Positions 42,861 through 54,180 of a stretch of 64,000 bases of DNA are shown here, piece by piece. The notes under the pieces are model-generated. The model saw only the letters and a program-made list of their open reading frames with translations. It ran no database searches and was not told the DNA's origin. The position numbers were made by a program, and so were the translations under genes. The DNA comes from Ophiura sarsii (lineage: Eukaryota; Echinodermata; Ophiuroidea; Amphilepidida; Ophiuridae), in contig CM069450.1 in assembly GCA_035610835.1 (NCBI GenBank), forward strand, positions 33,968,971 through 34,032,970, given 5' to 3'. Each line of letters begins with the position of its first letter. Positions within the stretch are counted from its first letter, which is position 1.

Positions 42861-44257
42861 AACATACTTGTTTACTATTCATGGTTTCATGTTCTTACAA
42901 ATTTGTAAACAGAAGACCGCAATGACGAAATCCTTGGCCGACCTCTATCCCTGTGTCTGTGCATTGAAATCTTTTAGAACGCTTTTCCTGAGGAAGTAAT
43001 ACAAGAAACAATGTATTCCATACCTGTTCCCTGTATTGGGTACCGTATGGTACTGTACTTGTGATAATGCTGGCTTCAATTTATAGATTGGCCGAAAGTT
43101 CAAATCCATATATTGTGCAAGATATTTTTTTCTTCTTCTGGTTTTGAGCAAATTTTATTTGAATATATGGCTTGTGTTTTGTGGAACTGTAGAAATGTCG
43201 TTTTCAACCTTTTATTTACACATCAAAATGAAGCTTCGTCTTTGAAACAGAAAATAACAAGAATGCTGTTTTGTGCATTACCACTGGTATGTGTTTACTG
43301 TTTTGGAGTACAATTGGGAGTCATTTCAGAATATTGTCATTTTTGTGAAAAATATACAATGATCTGTCTGAAAACTGTATAACTTTATACTGACTGGAAG
43401 AGGAATCGTGACCGAAAACCAAATCATATTTTTTTCAATCTTATCTTAATCAAATTTATATGTTATTAAATCTGCAAACTGTAGTGATATTTATTTAGTT
43501 TACACATGGTTTTGGTTAGGCAAATTGGTGTGTTTTTTCGGGGCAAAACATATGTTACTGTTGAATTTGACAAGTTGAAATAAATTTTAAAAAAAGTTTT
43601 TATAATTTATTTTCAAAGTGTTGAAATAATTTCTTCTACATGTACATGTACATCATTTTCCAGTGTTAACAGAAGTTATAAAGCAAAAGTGTTGGTGTTC
43701 AATGATAAATTGCACTCATTTCCAACAGGGTTTTATCCTTGATTTTCACACATTTTTAAGGTTGAGATTTGCTGGGAATCAAATGGTGTAACCAAATTTG
43801 TACAGTCACTGCAAAAGGGTGCAGTTGTCTCTCAAATAAGAAGATGAGATCGTAATGCCAACAAAAGGAGCTGTTATACACCTTTGTGGTTGATATTGGA
43901 TACGGCTTTCTTATTTTATGAAGAAAAATATCCATAAAATTGTCTTTATTTTCTTTGTTTGACCATGCCTATTCGATCAATATCCCAAAATGCAGTTTAC
44001 CGACAACTGCACCCTTCTGCCGTCATGTGACCCGGTTTAGACAAATCAGGGCACAAGAATTCAAATATAAATTATTATCAACAAATAAATATGCCGTCCT
44101 GAAGAATAAGAATTCAAATATAAATTATTATCAACAAATAAATATGCCCTCCTGAAGAATGGTGAACAATCTTTAAAATGCTAAAAACTTGTAAATGTTG
44201 TTTATAAGATCAGTATCATCATTATAATAACCTAGTGTATGTTTTACATTCTTACAG
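42861..44257 (+). other. TBC1D1/4 intron 2, right part
   Basis: No exon seen. A 54-bp tandem pair (AAATATAAATTATTATCAAC with AATATGCC) lies at about 44046-44158, and alternating ATGTACATGTACAT near 43640. The intron ends with TTACATTCTTACAG. Confidence 0.55.
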
Positions 44258-44356
44258 GGCATTAGGGAACCAGAGTATTTTGGATTCATATGCCGAGAAA
44301 ATTCGCGTAATTCTGGATACATGTGCTATGTCTTCAAGTGCGAATCTGAAGCTGTG
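44258..44356 (+). CDS. TBC1D4: TBC1D1/TBC1D4-like RabGAP, coding exon 3
   Basis: A 99-nt exon, phase 0 in and out, between TTCTTACAG and GTAAGT (residues 500-532). It encodes the PTB2 strand pair GIREPEYFGFICRE and YMCYVFKCESEAV, which matches the conserved HFGFICRE...YICYVFQC region of TBC1D1/4. Because it is symmetric and divisible by three, skipping would remove 33 residues from PTB2 without shifting the frame. Inverted copies of one MITE lie on both sides. Confidence 0.92.
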
Positions 44357-44512
44357 GTAAGTTACATTACAATGTATTGAGGGACTATTGGAGGGAGAAT
44401 GACAAAGTTCTCCCCTACAAGTAAGCCCCCAAAGTTGTGTTTCTAATGAGAAGTACAAAACTATAAAGAAATGTTTGGAATATCAAAATATATATCTAAG
44501 TGAATTTATCTG

Positions 44513-44804
44513 AGGCCAAATTAAATTAATTGTTTGTCTCAAAGCTCCTCTCCTGTTGTAAAACTAATGCGGAATGCAATTTTTTTTTTAAATATTGAAA
44601 TCCTTGTTAAAGTGAACTTTTGTATTTAAGATGATGTGATCAATGAAAATCTCAAAAATCGGTGCAATTTTGGGATTTTTTTTTTTTTTTTTGGAAAAAA
44701 AAAAAAGGAAAAAAAGAGGGTTTTTTTCAGATTTTTGTTTTTCTAATGCGCATCAATAAACTAACGAGGGAGCTTTGAGACAAACAATTAATTTAATTTG
44801 GCCT
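44513..44804. mobile_element. AGGCCAAATTA MITE, copy 2
   Basis: The ends AGGCCAAATTAAATTAATTG and CAATTAATTTAATTTGGCCT are perfect complements; the arms extend through TTTGTCTCAAAGCTCC (36 bp). It lies 156 bp after coding exon 3, in the opposite orientation to copy 1. Confidence 0.85.
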
Positions 44805-45817
44805 GATGGTAGAAATGCATTTTTCTCCTTTATATTATTAAATATTAAAAAAACCAAAATTATGAAAAAGTTGTAAAAATTAAAAATAATTCATCTCCCC
44901 TCAACGCTTAGTATATTTGGCATAGGGTGACGAATAAAAGAAACCCTGTTCTACAGGCAAACGGACCTATCTGGTTGGGTTCGTCGGTCGGCCTTTAAAC
45001 AAATCAAAACATTTTTTCCCCCCATAAAAAATGTTGCCATATTTTGACTTAAGCCAAAAACAAAAACAATCTAAATTGGGTTATTTATTTTAGTATTATT
45101 TAAATTTTACCCAAATTATCATTAATAACTATTTTTGGCTTGAAATGGGTAAGTTTGCTTGAGTAAATGACGTTGTTAAACTGTGATCACACTAGAAACA
45201 TTGGTAAAATTGACATTTTTACCAATTTTTCGCTTTACATGAACAACGACATCCGCAGTGTGCCAGTAATATTTTTCAGCAACAAAAATATATCGACCGA
45301 CTGACCCAAACTCAAAATTGTAGCAAATAGCAAAATCCGTCAAATATATAGGAAAATTGTGGGCCTCCGGTAAACATATGGGTCCATCCACCCCCCCCCC
45401 CCACCACCGAAAATTGGTAAATGTTTGGGGAAATGTCCATTTTGCTGGCAGTCCAAAAATATATCTGAGTACTCCCCCCCCCCCCCCCCCCCCCTGAGAA
45501 ATTGACTCTCTTATCAAAAGCCAAATGGCATGTATACTCTGACCTGGTTATTTATACTGACCTATCTATATGTTGATTTTGCCAAGATCGTATGTGGGAG
45601 GATCATTTCTTTCAAATAAACAAACAAAATAGTATAGATAGAGTAGTGTATAAGTAATTCTATATGTTCCACTGGTTAATGCGGTTGTTGCTATTTTAGT
45701 TGTGTTGGATGGAAGGATGTTTTTGTAAAAATACACTTGTTTTTTTTGTTTTCTGCTTGTTCATCTTTTGTTTACTGTAAGTCTGTATTGAAGAGAACAG
45801 ATTTTAAACTTAGATAA
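44805..45817 (+). other. TBC1D1/4 intron 3, left part
   Basis: No exon seen. C-runs at about 45390-45402 and 45475-45494. Fragments with GACCTATCT plus CGGTCGG near 44970 and 45295 recur at 13835 and 56550, so they belong to one dispersed repeat. Confidence 0.45.
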
Positions 45818-46030
45818 AACTGTAAAACACTTTAATTTTGCAGGTACTTTATTTTCGCGAATTTAGAATAACTGCTGTTTTAGCGGGCATTTAATTTTAT
45901 GAATCTGGAGATTTTACTGTTACTTTTAATGGAAAATTGCCAATTTCGCGGGTATTTAATTTCGCGAAATCGACATCCCTCGCAAAATTTGCGAAATTAA
46001 ATCCCTTGCGAAATTTAGTTGGTTTACAGT
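45818..46030. mobile_element. ACTGTAAAAC-ended MITE
   Basis: The left end AACTGTAAAACACTTTAATT and right end TTGGTTTACAGT are inverted. The interior repeats the motif TTTAATTTCGCG and its complement several times. A relative lies near 56060-56210. Confidence 0.6.
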
Positions 46031-46166
46031 ATTCATTGACTAACCTTAAAGGCAACAGTAAAGAAAATATGTGGCGACTGTTGAATACAACATACATTCA
46101 TGGAAACGATAGTAGACTTTGAACCAGTCTCCAACAGAATAAAGCATAACAAACAACACTGTTTAA

Positions 46167-46519
46167 AGGGGCATTGAGAGATGTATCGATATACTAAATG
46201 AGCAAATAACGTAAAGATAACCATCAACATAGCCCAAATCCAAAATATCATACAATTCCGACATCGCCTTGCCAAACTAAGCAAATAATGGCACTTCCGG
46301 GTTGAGATTTGCCGCGAAAGTCTGTGAGTAAAACTTAGCATAACTTCCGAATTCAGCACCTTAGTTTCGATATGATCATATCGAAACTAAGAAAATCATG
46401 ACATTTTATATGATAAACGGCGAATGTTGTTAAACTGTAGTATATGCCTAAGTATTACTTTGATGCAAAAAAACAGGATAATTGAGGGCGCACTCCCATA
46501 CGTATCTCTCAATGCTCCT
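46167..46519. mobile_element. AGGGGCATT-ended TTAA MITE, divergent relative
   Basis: TTAA on both sides (46163-46166 and 46520-46523). The ends AGGGGCATTGAGAGATGTAT and its mirror (ATCTCTCAATGCTCCT) share only their outer 20 bp with the family at 30340. The interior is unrelated and includes TTTCGATATGATCATATCGA. Confidence 0.82.
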
Positions 46520-46866
46520 TTAAGCAAGATTTGTATCTAGTCTACAATGTATGCTACATTCAGCAGTTCGCCGAAAAACCTATTGTGCGTATGGACAGAG
46601 CGTACATGTGTGATGGGTCAAGTGAAACAAAATATGTACATGCATGCAAGGTGACGAAAAAAAACCCAAACATTCCTCTCAGGTAGGGTCAGGCGATCGG
46701 GAGTTTTTTTGTGTAGTTTTCTCTTTGGTGAATTTCAACAATTTGTGTTATTTTAAAAAAATCAGAAATTTACAATATTTTTAAAATTAAAAGAATTAAT
46801 CAGATTTTGTCCAAAATTTTCAAAAAATATGTAAATTTGATTAAAGATATTTTATCCTGGTGGTAT

Positions 46867-46902
46867 CTGAGACGATTATAACTTTAGTTATAATCGTCTC
46901 AG
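46867..46902. repeat. Perfect 17-bp-arm palindrome
   Basis: CTGAGACGATTATAACT and AGTTATAATCGTCTCAG are separated by only two T residues. Shorter relatives lie at 39-67 and 4336-4363. Confidence 0.85.
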
Positions 46903-47269
46903 GGTGGTGTATTATTTATTTAGACCATAATTTGTACTACAAATAAAGTAAATAAAGTAAAAATACTTACAAAATACTTACAAAAATAATATTAAAAAAA
47001 GTGTTTTGTCCAACATGAATTCATGTATCCGCAAACATGCACATAATTTCAGGGCATTGTAAAGAAATATGAGAGAATCATGACTCTAAAATAACTTGAC
47101 TTAATTGAAAATAGACTTCTCTGTGAATTCAATGGGGAGGAACGCTTGACAAGGTGGACTCCCTGTGTTGGTACTTTCACTAAATTCCAAATGGAACTAT
47201 TATTCTGTTTAGTGAACTAAAGATCGAAGCATTTTTCCATAATCACCAAAACTTCACCCTAACCTGGCC

Positions 47270-47668
47270 CAGTGGCGTAGCTCAGGGGGGGGGGGGGGGA
47301 CAGGGGGGAAAATGCCCCCCATACGAAAAAAACAACCATTTGTGCCCCTGCCCCCCCCCCCCTATAAAAAAATAAAAAGGGGGAAAAATATGATAAAAGA
47401 CCGAGGTGGTGTGCTGGGGCACTGGTTATGTAGGCGTATATTCAACCCAAATAGTCAAATAGAAGGCAAAATTGTACATGTAAAACATGTACTGTGCGAT
47501 TTTTTTTTTTTTTAATGTGCGATTTTTTTTGTTGACATCTACCCCCCCCCCCCCCCCCCCCCACTTACGTGAAATTCACGAGTTGGTGACTGCAATTTTT
47601 TTTGGGGCAACCTTTTACGAAAATTTCAGAAATCTTGCCCCCTGAAAAAAATCCTAGCTACGCCACTG
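47270..47668. mobile_element. hAT-like MITE with 8-bp duplication
   Basis: The duplication ACCTGGCC (47262-47269 and 47669-47676) flanks the ends CAGTGGCGTAGCT and AGCTACGCCACTG. Several G- and C-runs lie inside. Related end fragments occur near 14519, 32155 and 34065. Confidence 0.88.
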
Positions 47669-47676
47669 ACCTGGCC

Positions 47677-48601
47677 CCTGTTACTCTGACGACCATCACC
47701 CTTGATCATGCTATTTCTTTGAACCATGACCCATGGATTTTCATTTTGAAAAAAAAACCCATTAAAAAAGCAGCTGATGCGCTCATTTTTCTGAAAATAT
47801 AATCACACAAATACAAAAATATATTTAAGTTTAAATTAAGAAGTTTTACATGCAACGAATCCTGCCCAATAATGTTTTAGGGCTTGTCAATACCATTTTC
47901 AAGATGGAAAAGAACAAAAAAGCTGACCGAACCAACCAACTGTTGGTGGTTTTTTTTGTTGGTGCCTTTAAGCATCAGTTGTAAAATGAATTCATATTAT
48001 AATAAAAAAGGACATTTTGTGATGGGAAGTGCTGTAAAACAAGGGGGAAATATTTGGTAATTGTGGGAAGACCTTTTAAAAACATGTTAAACGAAATTGA
48101 GTGGAAAACTGAAACCAGATTTTCTAAAGGACCCAACGTGTATGTTAGATTTTACCCAAAATACCTATTTATTAAAAACCCATCTAGCTATTAGTATTAT
48201 GTTTGGATACATCAAAACATTTTAAATTTGCTTTTATGCAAGTATATACAACATTACAATTTTCTAATAAAAATCATACATGCTATACCGGCCATATTTT
48301 CCTACCTGTATGTCTTGCTACGTTTCCTCCACGAGTCAAGGCTATACTAATTGCTATCAATTGTTAGGTACTCCTACTTTTTAATTCATATACCAACACT
48401 TCCCGTCCACAAACCCTTCCATTTCTTAATCACTGCTCATTCTGCTATGAAAACACCAGCCATATTATAATACGCCTTCCAGGCTATCATTATTATTTAT
48501 TTGGGTCGCCAATTCCTTTTTAAAGGATTTTGTTGGCCTTACCTGATCACTAAAAGTTCAATTATAGACAGATGATCAATTTGCTAGTATTGTTTATTTG
48601 T
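47677..48601 (+). other. TBC1D1/4 intron 3, middle part
   Basis: AT-rich and gene-free; no structured repeat recognised. Confidence 0.45.
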
Positions 48602-49540
48602 CTTAGGCATTGTGTGGCAATGCCCACACATAGGGCTGAATGACCATGGGACAGACAATGTGGGTTGTTCTGTTGTTGACCTTGTCACCATACTCCGAGC
48701 GAAAAACGTTAGACCCTAATTGAAACAAAAAGATAGTATGGTCACTATTGGATACAGTGGGAGGACAACGTTTTATGTATTGATGTACGTCACTGTCATC
48801 ACATATTGTTTGTCTCTCTTGGATTTTGTGAAGATGCCCACTGTGTGTCAACCACAGGACAGACAAAGTGATTGACCTTATCGCCATACTCTGATCAAAA
48901 ACCCGGGGGAGGGGGGGGGGGCAGTCCGGTATAATGTTGTAATCATCCGTGTGAACGAAAACACAGATTAAGGGGGCTCCGTTTGACCGCAATGCTGGTA
49001 TCAGAAATCACCAAAGGGTGTCTCAAATTTCAACCTGAATCCGTGCTACGGGTTGCCTGGGCCGATAGTCATGTGTCATCATCATTGTAAAACTAGCCCA
49101 AAATGGTTACCTTTACAACAAATTTACTAACAAAACTGAATCATACAATTACTTCAATCAAACATTTATTTCAGTCAAAACTCAGTTTTGAGTACCTATC
49201 CTAATTACGGATGATTACAACTTTTATACATGATGCTCCCCCCCCCCCCCCCCCCCGCCCCCCCCCGGGTCAAAAACCTGGACCTTAATTGAACCAAACA
49301 TTATGGTCATTACTTGATACAGTGGGAGGATAGCATTTCTAAAGTACATGTACATGTACATCACACAATATTGAACGTTCATAATTTTCTTAAAATTGGA
49401 AATTATTGACAAGCTATCAAGGTGGTTGAAGGTTTTTAATTGAAACACAAAAGATTATAATTTCATCTTGATCACTACTTGATATTCTGGGATGGCAGCG
49501 TTTTTATGCACTCATGTGCGTCACAATAAGATGGATGCTT
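48602..49540. repeat. Ancient degenerate tandem repeat, unit about 190 bp
   Basis: Modules such as GATACAGTGGGAGGA and CCTTAATTGAACCAAA/CCCTAATTGAAACAAA recur near 48715-48770, 48840-48905, 49265-49330 and 49450-49530 with heavy divergence. The 129-codon minus-strand frame at 48603-48992 reflects these repeats and has no domain. Confidence 0.55.
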
Positions 49541-50270
49541 TTTATCATTGAAATTATCGGCCTTTAATCAAACTGGCCAAGATTTCTTCACATGCGGTTC
49601 AGTGTTTTGAGGTTGAGAATCAATAACTGTATGCATTGAATGGCAATGTAAAATCTGCAGTATATATCGATGATTTAGTGCAACAAAGTCCTATCTGCAA
49701 TGGCTGCTATTTGTTAATTTGTGTTTTCACAAGGGCATATCTATAAGACACCCTAAATATTTAACATGTGGCAGCTAAACTGAGATGTAAGTGATTAATT
49801 GTCCTATCTGCTAGAGCTTCCATGTGTTACTTTTAGTCTATATCAAGGGGTCTGCTATAGATTACCACACATGATGACATCTGGCAGCTATTGCAGATGG
49901 ACCCTTGTTGCACTAAACCCTCAATATGTGACGCATCACAGTGTACATCTTGTCAGCCAGGCTTATCTAGAAATATAGAGCAAAACAATTTGTATATATT
50001 TACAAATACAAATATTTATTTTTATTTTTATATAAATAGAAATAAGAAAAAGTATTTACCGTATTATCCCTAATAAGCTCCCATGCCCTCATACATGTTA
50101 GCGCCCACCACAAAATGTTTAATTTACTTTGAAAAGTATAAACCATGAATTTGGGAGACGATTCACATATTGCACAATTTAAAACATTTAAAACACTTAT
50201 CCCAAAATGTGCTTTGTTTTTTCTGTATAAACATGCCACTAAAAAAGTGTCATTGAATTCTACAACTTAA
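49541..50270 (+). other. TBC1D1/4 intron 3, gene-free
   Basis: Nothing coding. The motif ATTATCCCTAATAAGC near 50070 recurs in complement near 42165 and 51345, marking another dispersed repeat. Confidence 0.45.
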
Positions 50271-50281
50271 AGGGACAATAA

Positions 50282-50551
50282 CCCTAACCCACCCGGTGGA
50301 TTTTCCAACGAAATTTTTTTCAAGCGAAAAAAGCACACACAACAAGAGGTGCCACGCCCCGGGGTTTGAACCCACGACCTCTCGGTTGGCGGGCGGACAC
50401 TCTACCAACTGCGCCACGGGGGAAGCTGTGCTGGGCGAGTGTATTCGCCCAGCTATATAGCCCGGGGCCATTATTTCAGACAAAAACCTCAGCGCCAGGT
50501 GGAACCAGGATGCTGGGAAATGGGATTTCATGGGATCTGGGGCTGTAAGGG
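50282..50551 (-). mobile_element. TTAA-flanked tRNA-like element, family B, copy 3
   Basis: 270 bp, starting CCCTAACCCACCCGGTGG and ending GGGGCTGTAAGGG, with ATAA before and TTAA after. On the minus strand the order is TATATA, the perfect GCTGGGCGA/TCGCCCAGC hairpin (loop GTGTAT on the plus strand), then the tRNA-like part (about 50355-50422) with intact A and B boxes. The anticodon-arm bases differ from copies 1 and 2 at several positions, whereas the boxes do not. Confidence 0.88.
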
Positions 50552-50616
50552 TTAATCAGGGTAAAATTAGAGAAAAAAAGTGAAAATTAAAAAGAAGAAA
50601 ACAAATCGTTCCATAA

Positions 50617-50886
50617 CCCTAACCCACCCGGTGGATTTTCCAACGAAATTTTTTTCAAGCGAAAAAAGCACACACAACAAGAGGTGCCACGCCCCGGGGT
50701 TTGAACCCACGACCTCTCGGTTGGCGGGCGGACACTCTACCAACTGCGCCACGGGGGAAGCTGTGCTGGGCGAGTGTATTCGCCCAGCTATATAGCCCGG
50801 GGCCATTATTTCAGACAAAAACCTCAGCGCCAGGTGGAACCAGGATGCTGGGAAATGGGATTTCATGGGATCTGGGGCTGTAAGGG
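50617..50886 (-). mobile_element. TTAA-flanked tRNA-like element, family B, copy 4
   Basis: Same length and orientation as copy 3 at an offset of 335 bp, and almost identical to it; tRNA-like part at about 50690-50757. The left flank is ATAA, the right flank TTAA (50887-50890). The 65-bp spacer contains AAGTGAAAATTAAAAAGAAG, the complement of the spacer at 38951-39068. Confidence 0.88.
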
Positions 50887-51262
50887 TTAAGTGATGTTGA
50901 AAATTTACTTCAGAATTCAAGATGAACATTAAAAATTGCCATTATTGTTGTTTATACTAACAAAAACACAGCAAAACTTGATTAAAACAATATCATCGCT
51001 ATTTATTGAAAAACGCCCTCTATGCAAATATGGTTCACGTTATGTATCACGCGTACTGCAGGGGGATACTGTCGGACGTAAAATGCTCGTCCCGGCTGTA
51101 CGAGCATTTTTGAATCGACGTTTTCTTGTACAAAGAGGGCTGATTTTTCTTAATCCTTATAGGTGTAAGATTATACATGTAATACAATTATAAAAATATA
51201 CTAATCCCAGTTTTTATCATAATTGAGGGCGCAGCCTCCAACACATCTTAATGTCCCTTTAA

Positions 51263-51795
51263 GCGAAATGAATGACAGGAAATCTATAACAAATAACCGC
51301 CCACCTATAATGATTTTGCTAACCGCCCTGGGCGCTTATTAGGGATAATACGGTGCCTTCTTTTCCTCATATAAATTTCCAAAAGATTACATAAATATTT
51401 CCAAAAGTATTAGTTCAATTTTCAAAAACTAAACATCATTGAAAATCTAGTATTGTCTAAGTATAGTGGTATTTTCAGAGGATCTTGCTATGGCGGCAAA
51501 TTGGTCCATCCGCTAGTCAATGAAGAAGCAAAATGATTGTGACAATTCCTAATAGCAGCATTAATGGCAATCGCGCCTGGAGCATCCTATAGGGATGGAT
51601 AAGTGTGTGTTATAAATCCAAGTTGTTGTTAAATTATTATTATTTGTTCCTTATTCTGTCAGATGTTGTCAAAACATCAAATTTGTGAAAAGTAGACAAT
51701 ATGTACACTTTGATGTGACGCGACATATTGACAGGGAAAAATGGCTTCTGTAGTTGTAGTGGTCATACATATATTTTTTAAGAAGTAGGCTTTAA
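51263..51795 (+). other. TBC1D1/4 intron 3, gene-free
   Basis: Includes another GCGCTTATTAGGGATAATAC repeat fragment near 51340. No gene signal. Confidence 0.4.
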
Positions 51796-52148
51796 AGGGC
51801 ATTAAGAGATGTGGTGGAGGCAGCGCCCTCAATTACAAAAATATATGATTAAAACTGGGATTTGTATATTTTTACAATTGTATTACATGTATGAACTTAC
51901 ACCTTCATGGAATAAGAAAAATCAGCCCTCTTTGTACAACAAAATGTCGATTCAAAAATGCTGGTAGAGCCGCAACCAGCATTTTACATAGTTAAGGGTG
52001 GTATTCCAACATATTTAAACATTGTTTTAATCAAGTTTTGCTGTTTTTTTTAGTAGAAACAACAATAATGGCAATTTTTAATGTTCATCTTTAATTCTGA
52101 AGTAAATTAATTAAAATTAAAAAAAATTAAACATAACATTGTGTCCCT
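51796..52148 (+). mobile_element. AGGGRCATT-ended TTAA MITE, copy 4 (uninterrupted)
   Basis: After TTAA (51792-51795) it reads AGGGCATTAAGAGATGTGGT without interruption. It is the empty-site counterpart of the insertion at 29467-29724. The right end is eroded (TGTCCCTAAGG). Confidence 0.8.
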
Positions 52149-52679
52149 AAGGTTAAGAAGTTGATTAAAAATGTTGCATTTTTTTAGATTGAAAAAGGGG
52201 TGGTTTTACCTTTACTGCAAAACAATTCCTATCCTTATTTTACAAATTAAAAAGATCCAAACAACATTGATACTAATTTACAATTAGATTCATATTCATT
52301 TTTTATATTTCGGTTTATAAAACATTTGACCATATAGTCAATCTGACTAGTTCTCAAGTATAGTGGTATTTTCAGAGGACCTTGCAATGGTGGTCTGTCG
52401 GCAAACTGGTCCGTTCGCTACTCATTGATGAAAAAGGAGGGAGGGGAGTGCATATTAGGGTTACGAACCTTGTAATGTTTTGGTTAAAATGACATTTGTA
52501 TATTTCTTTAATTTGGCTTTCAGAAGGTATACTTGGGTATATAAAGATATAAAAATGTGTGCATGGCTTTGGAATGTTTTTAGAATATCGTTTGTCAGTA
52601 AATATCTTCTTGTACAATAGACAAAATGCCTTCAAGAAAGCACTTACTACATTATTTATGTCCCAACTATTTCATTGTA
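52149..52679 (+). other. TBC1D1/4 intron 3, gene-free
   Basis: AT-rich; no recognisable gene. GTATAGTGGTATTTTCAGAG near 52358 repeats a segment near 51464. Confidence 0.4.
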
Positions 52680-52880
52680 TATGTTATCGACTATTTATAC
52701 TCTATTTGTCTTCCTCTGGACAGTTATGTAAATTTGCGCGGCTTTTACGCACGCCTATGTATCTTCCGTCTTTTAACACTTGTGTGTATACGCCAGCGCC
52801 TTGAGTAGGCGTGCAGGTTATGTGCTGCAATTAGTAGAATATGCAGTTATGTCACTGTCTCTTGATGGATAAATACACTA
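52680..52880. repeat. Dispersed repeat, copy 2
   Basis: Matches 19975-20180 through ACTCTATTTGTCTTCCTCTG, TGTGTATACGCCAGCGCC and TATGTGCTGCAATTAGTAGA. Confidence 0.6.
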
Positions 52881-53130
52881 TACATTGTAGTATCTTTGTT
52901 TATAGTGCTTTGACTTTGCATCTCCGGGAATGGCGCATGACAAATACTTGCTTTATGTATTTGTATGTATATTTATGTGACATTTTAATTACTAATTATT
53001 TATCCCTCTACATTCTATGCCATTGTCCCGTTCAATTTTCCCCACCACTAAAATACTTATTATGCTCTAATTGTGATTTTTACTGTCCAAAAGCAGAGTT
53101 CTCTATATGTGTAAACAGAGCAATAATATA

Positions 53131-53248
53131 AAATGGTAAGAAACATGGTTAACATTGGCACTACACTGTGTTAGCCTGATGATCGTTGTGTAGTAAGCAC
53201 GGCGTGAAACACAGTGTAGCACCAATGTAAACCGTGTTTCTTACCATT
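53131..53248. repeat. Hairpin with arms of about 43 bp
   Basis: AAATGGTAAGAAACATGGTT at 53131 is mirrored by the complement of AACCGTGTTTCTTACCATTT at 53248 minus a few mismatches, and the arms continue inward through ACACTGTGTT/AACACAGTGT. The loop is about 25 nt. A foldback MITE is likely; a small-RNA hairpin is possible. Confidence 0.75.
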
Positions 53249-54004
53249 TGATATGCTCTACTTGTATGATTATTTTTACCTGTGCTATGAGTGTAATCGT
53301 TCACATCAGATATTGATGCGGAATGGTGTTAGCTTATCATCTCCATCTTGTGTGAGGTGGAGATATCTTTAATATTTCAACAGTGCTAAAAAAAATGTAT
53401 TACAAATGTGCAACTAGGCCAAAAATTACTATATCCAGAACCTACAATGTATCTAATGTTTGTTTGTAGTGTTTATTTTGTTTCAAAGATAAAATACAGC
53501 CTGTTTGTACGAGAAAAGGGGCAAAATATCGGAAAAGGGCAAAATATGGGACATGGGCACTACACTATGTGTCATCTCAATTTGGGGGGGGGGGGTACAA
53601 TGCGGCAGTGTTTGTATTCTTGCGATGAAAGAAGATTATGGCTGTGGAGCGCAAACAAAAAGGTGCTGTGCTTGTCTTCACTGGCGAAGTGCATGTTAGA
53701 ATATAACCATTGGCTCACGCTAACACGTGTCACGAACCACTGGAAGATATTACCTATATACTGAAATGGCACAAAGGCTGTGAATCTACTATAGAGCCGA
53801 CACAAAGTGTGCTTTTATACCTTGGCACACATGTTTCTGAGGTTTTCGGTCTCTGACCTGCAGCGTCTCCCCTCACAACAACTGCCAACAAAATCCATTA
53901 TCCCCAATTCCCGCAAATATCTCAATGTGCATCTCCAACTATCACCCAATCTTTTCTGTATGTCCTATCAATTTACATTTGGTACAATTCTTTATCCATT
54001 GCAG

Positions 54005-54128
54005 GTCGACAGTATTATGGGAACCCTACGTCAGGCGTTTAATACTGCGTTGGCCAAAAGTCGACTACATGTAATATGTGAAACATGCCCCATGCACCAG
54101 CTCCATAAACTGTGTGAACAAGTTAAAG
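54005..54128 (+). CDS. TBC1D4: TBC1D1/TBC1D4-like RabGAP, coding exon 4
   Basis: Acceptor TTTATCCATTGCAG at 54004; 124 nt, donor AAAG/GTAGGT, leaving in phase 1 (residues 533-573 plus one base). It encodes the end of PTB2, [13 protein letters not shown], and the family segment [18 protein letters not shown], which matches CEACPMHSLHKLCERIEG of TBC1D1. The next exon should carry the conserved YPPRAKL segment; I did not find it between here and 64000, so the rest of the gene, including the Rab-GAP domain, lies downstream of the window. Confidence 0.92.
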
Positions 54129-54180
54129 GTAGGTAGCATTTTTATATCGGGGAGGGAGAACATTTTATTATCCATTGCAG

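Larger units (their letters stand above)
50271..51258 (-). mobile_element. AGGGRCATT-ended TTAA MITE, copy 3, carrying a tRNA-like pair
   Basis: TTAA flanks (50267-50270 and 51259-51262). It begins AGGGACA, is interrupted at its internal TTAA by the tRNA-like pair, resumes GTGATGTTGAAAATTTACTT, and ends ATCTTAATGTCCCT. Without the pair it is colinear with the intact copy at 30340-30730. Confidence 0.85.

Noticed and set aside
48603..48992. 129-codon minus-strand frame
   Set aside because: Coincides with a degenerate tandem repeat and has no recognisable protein features.
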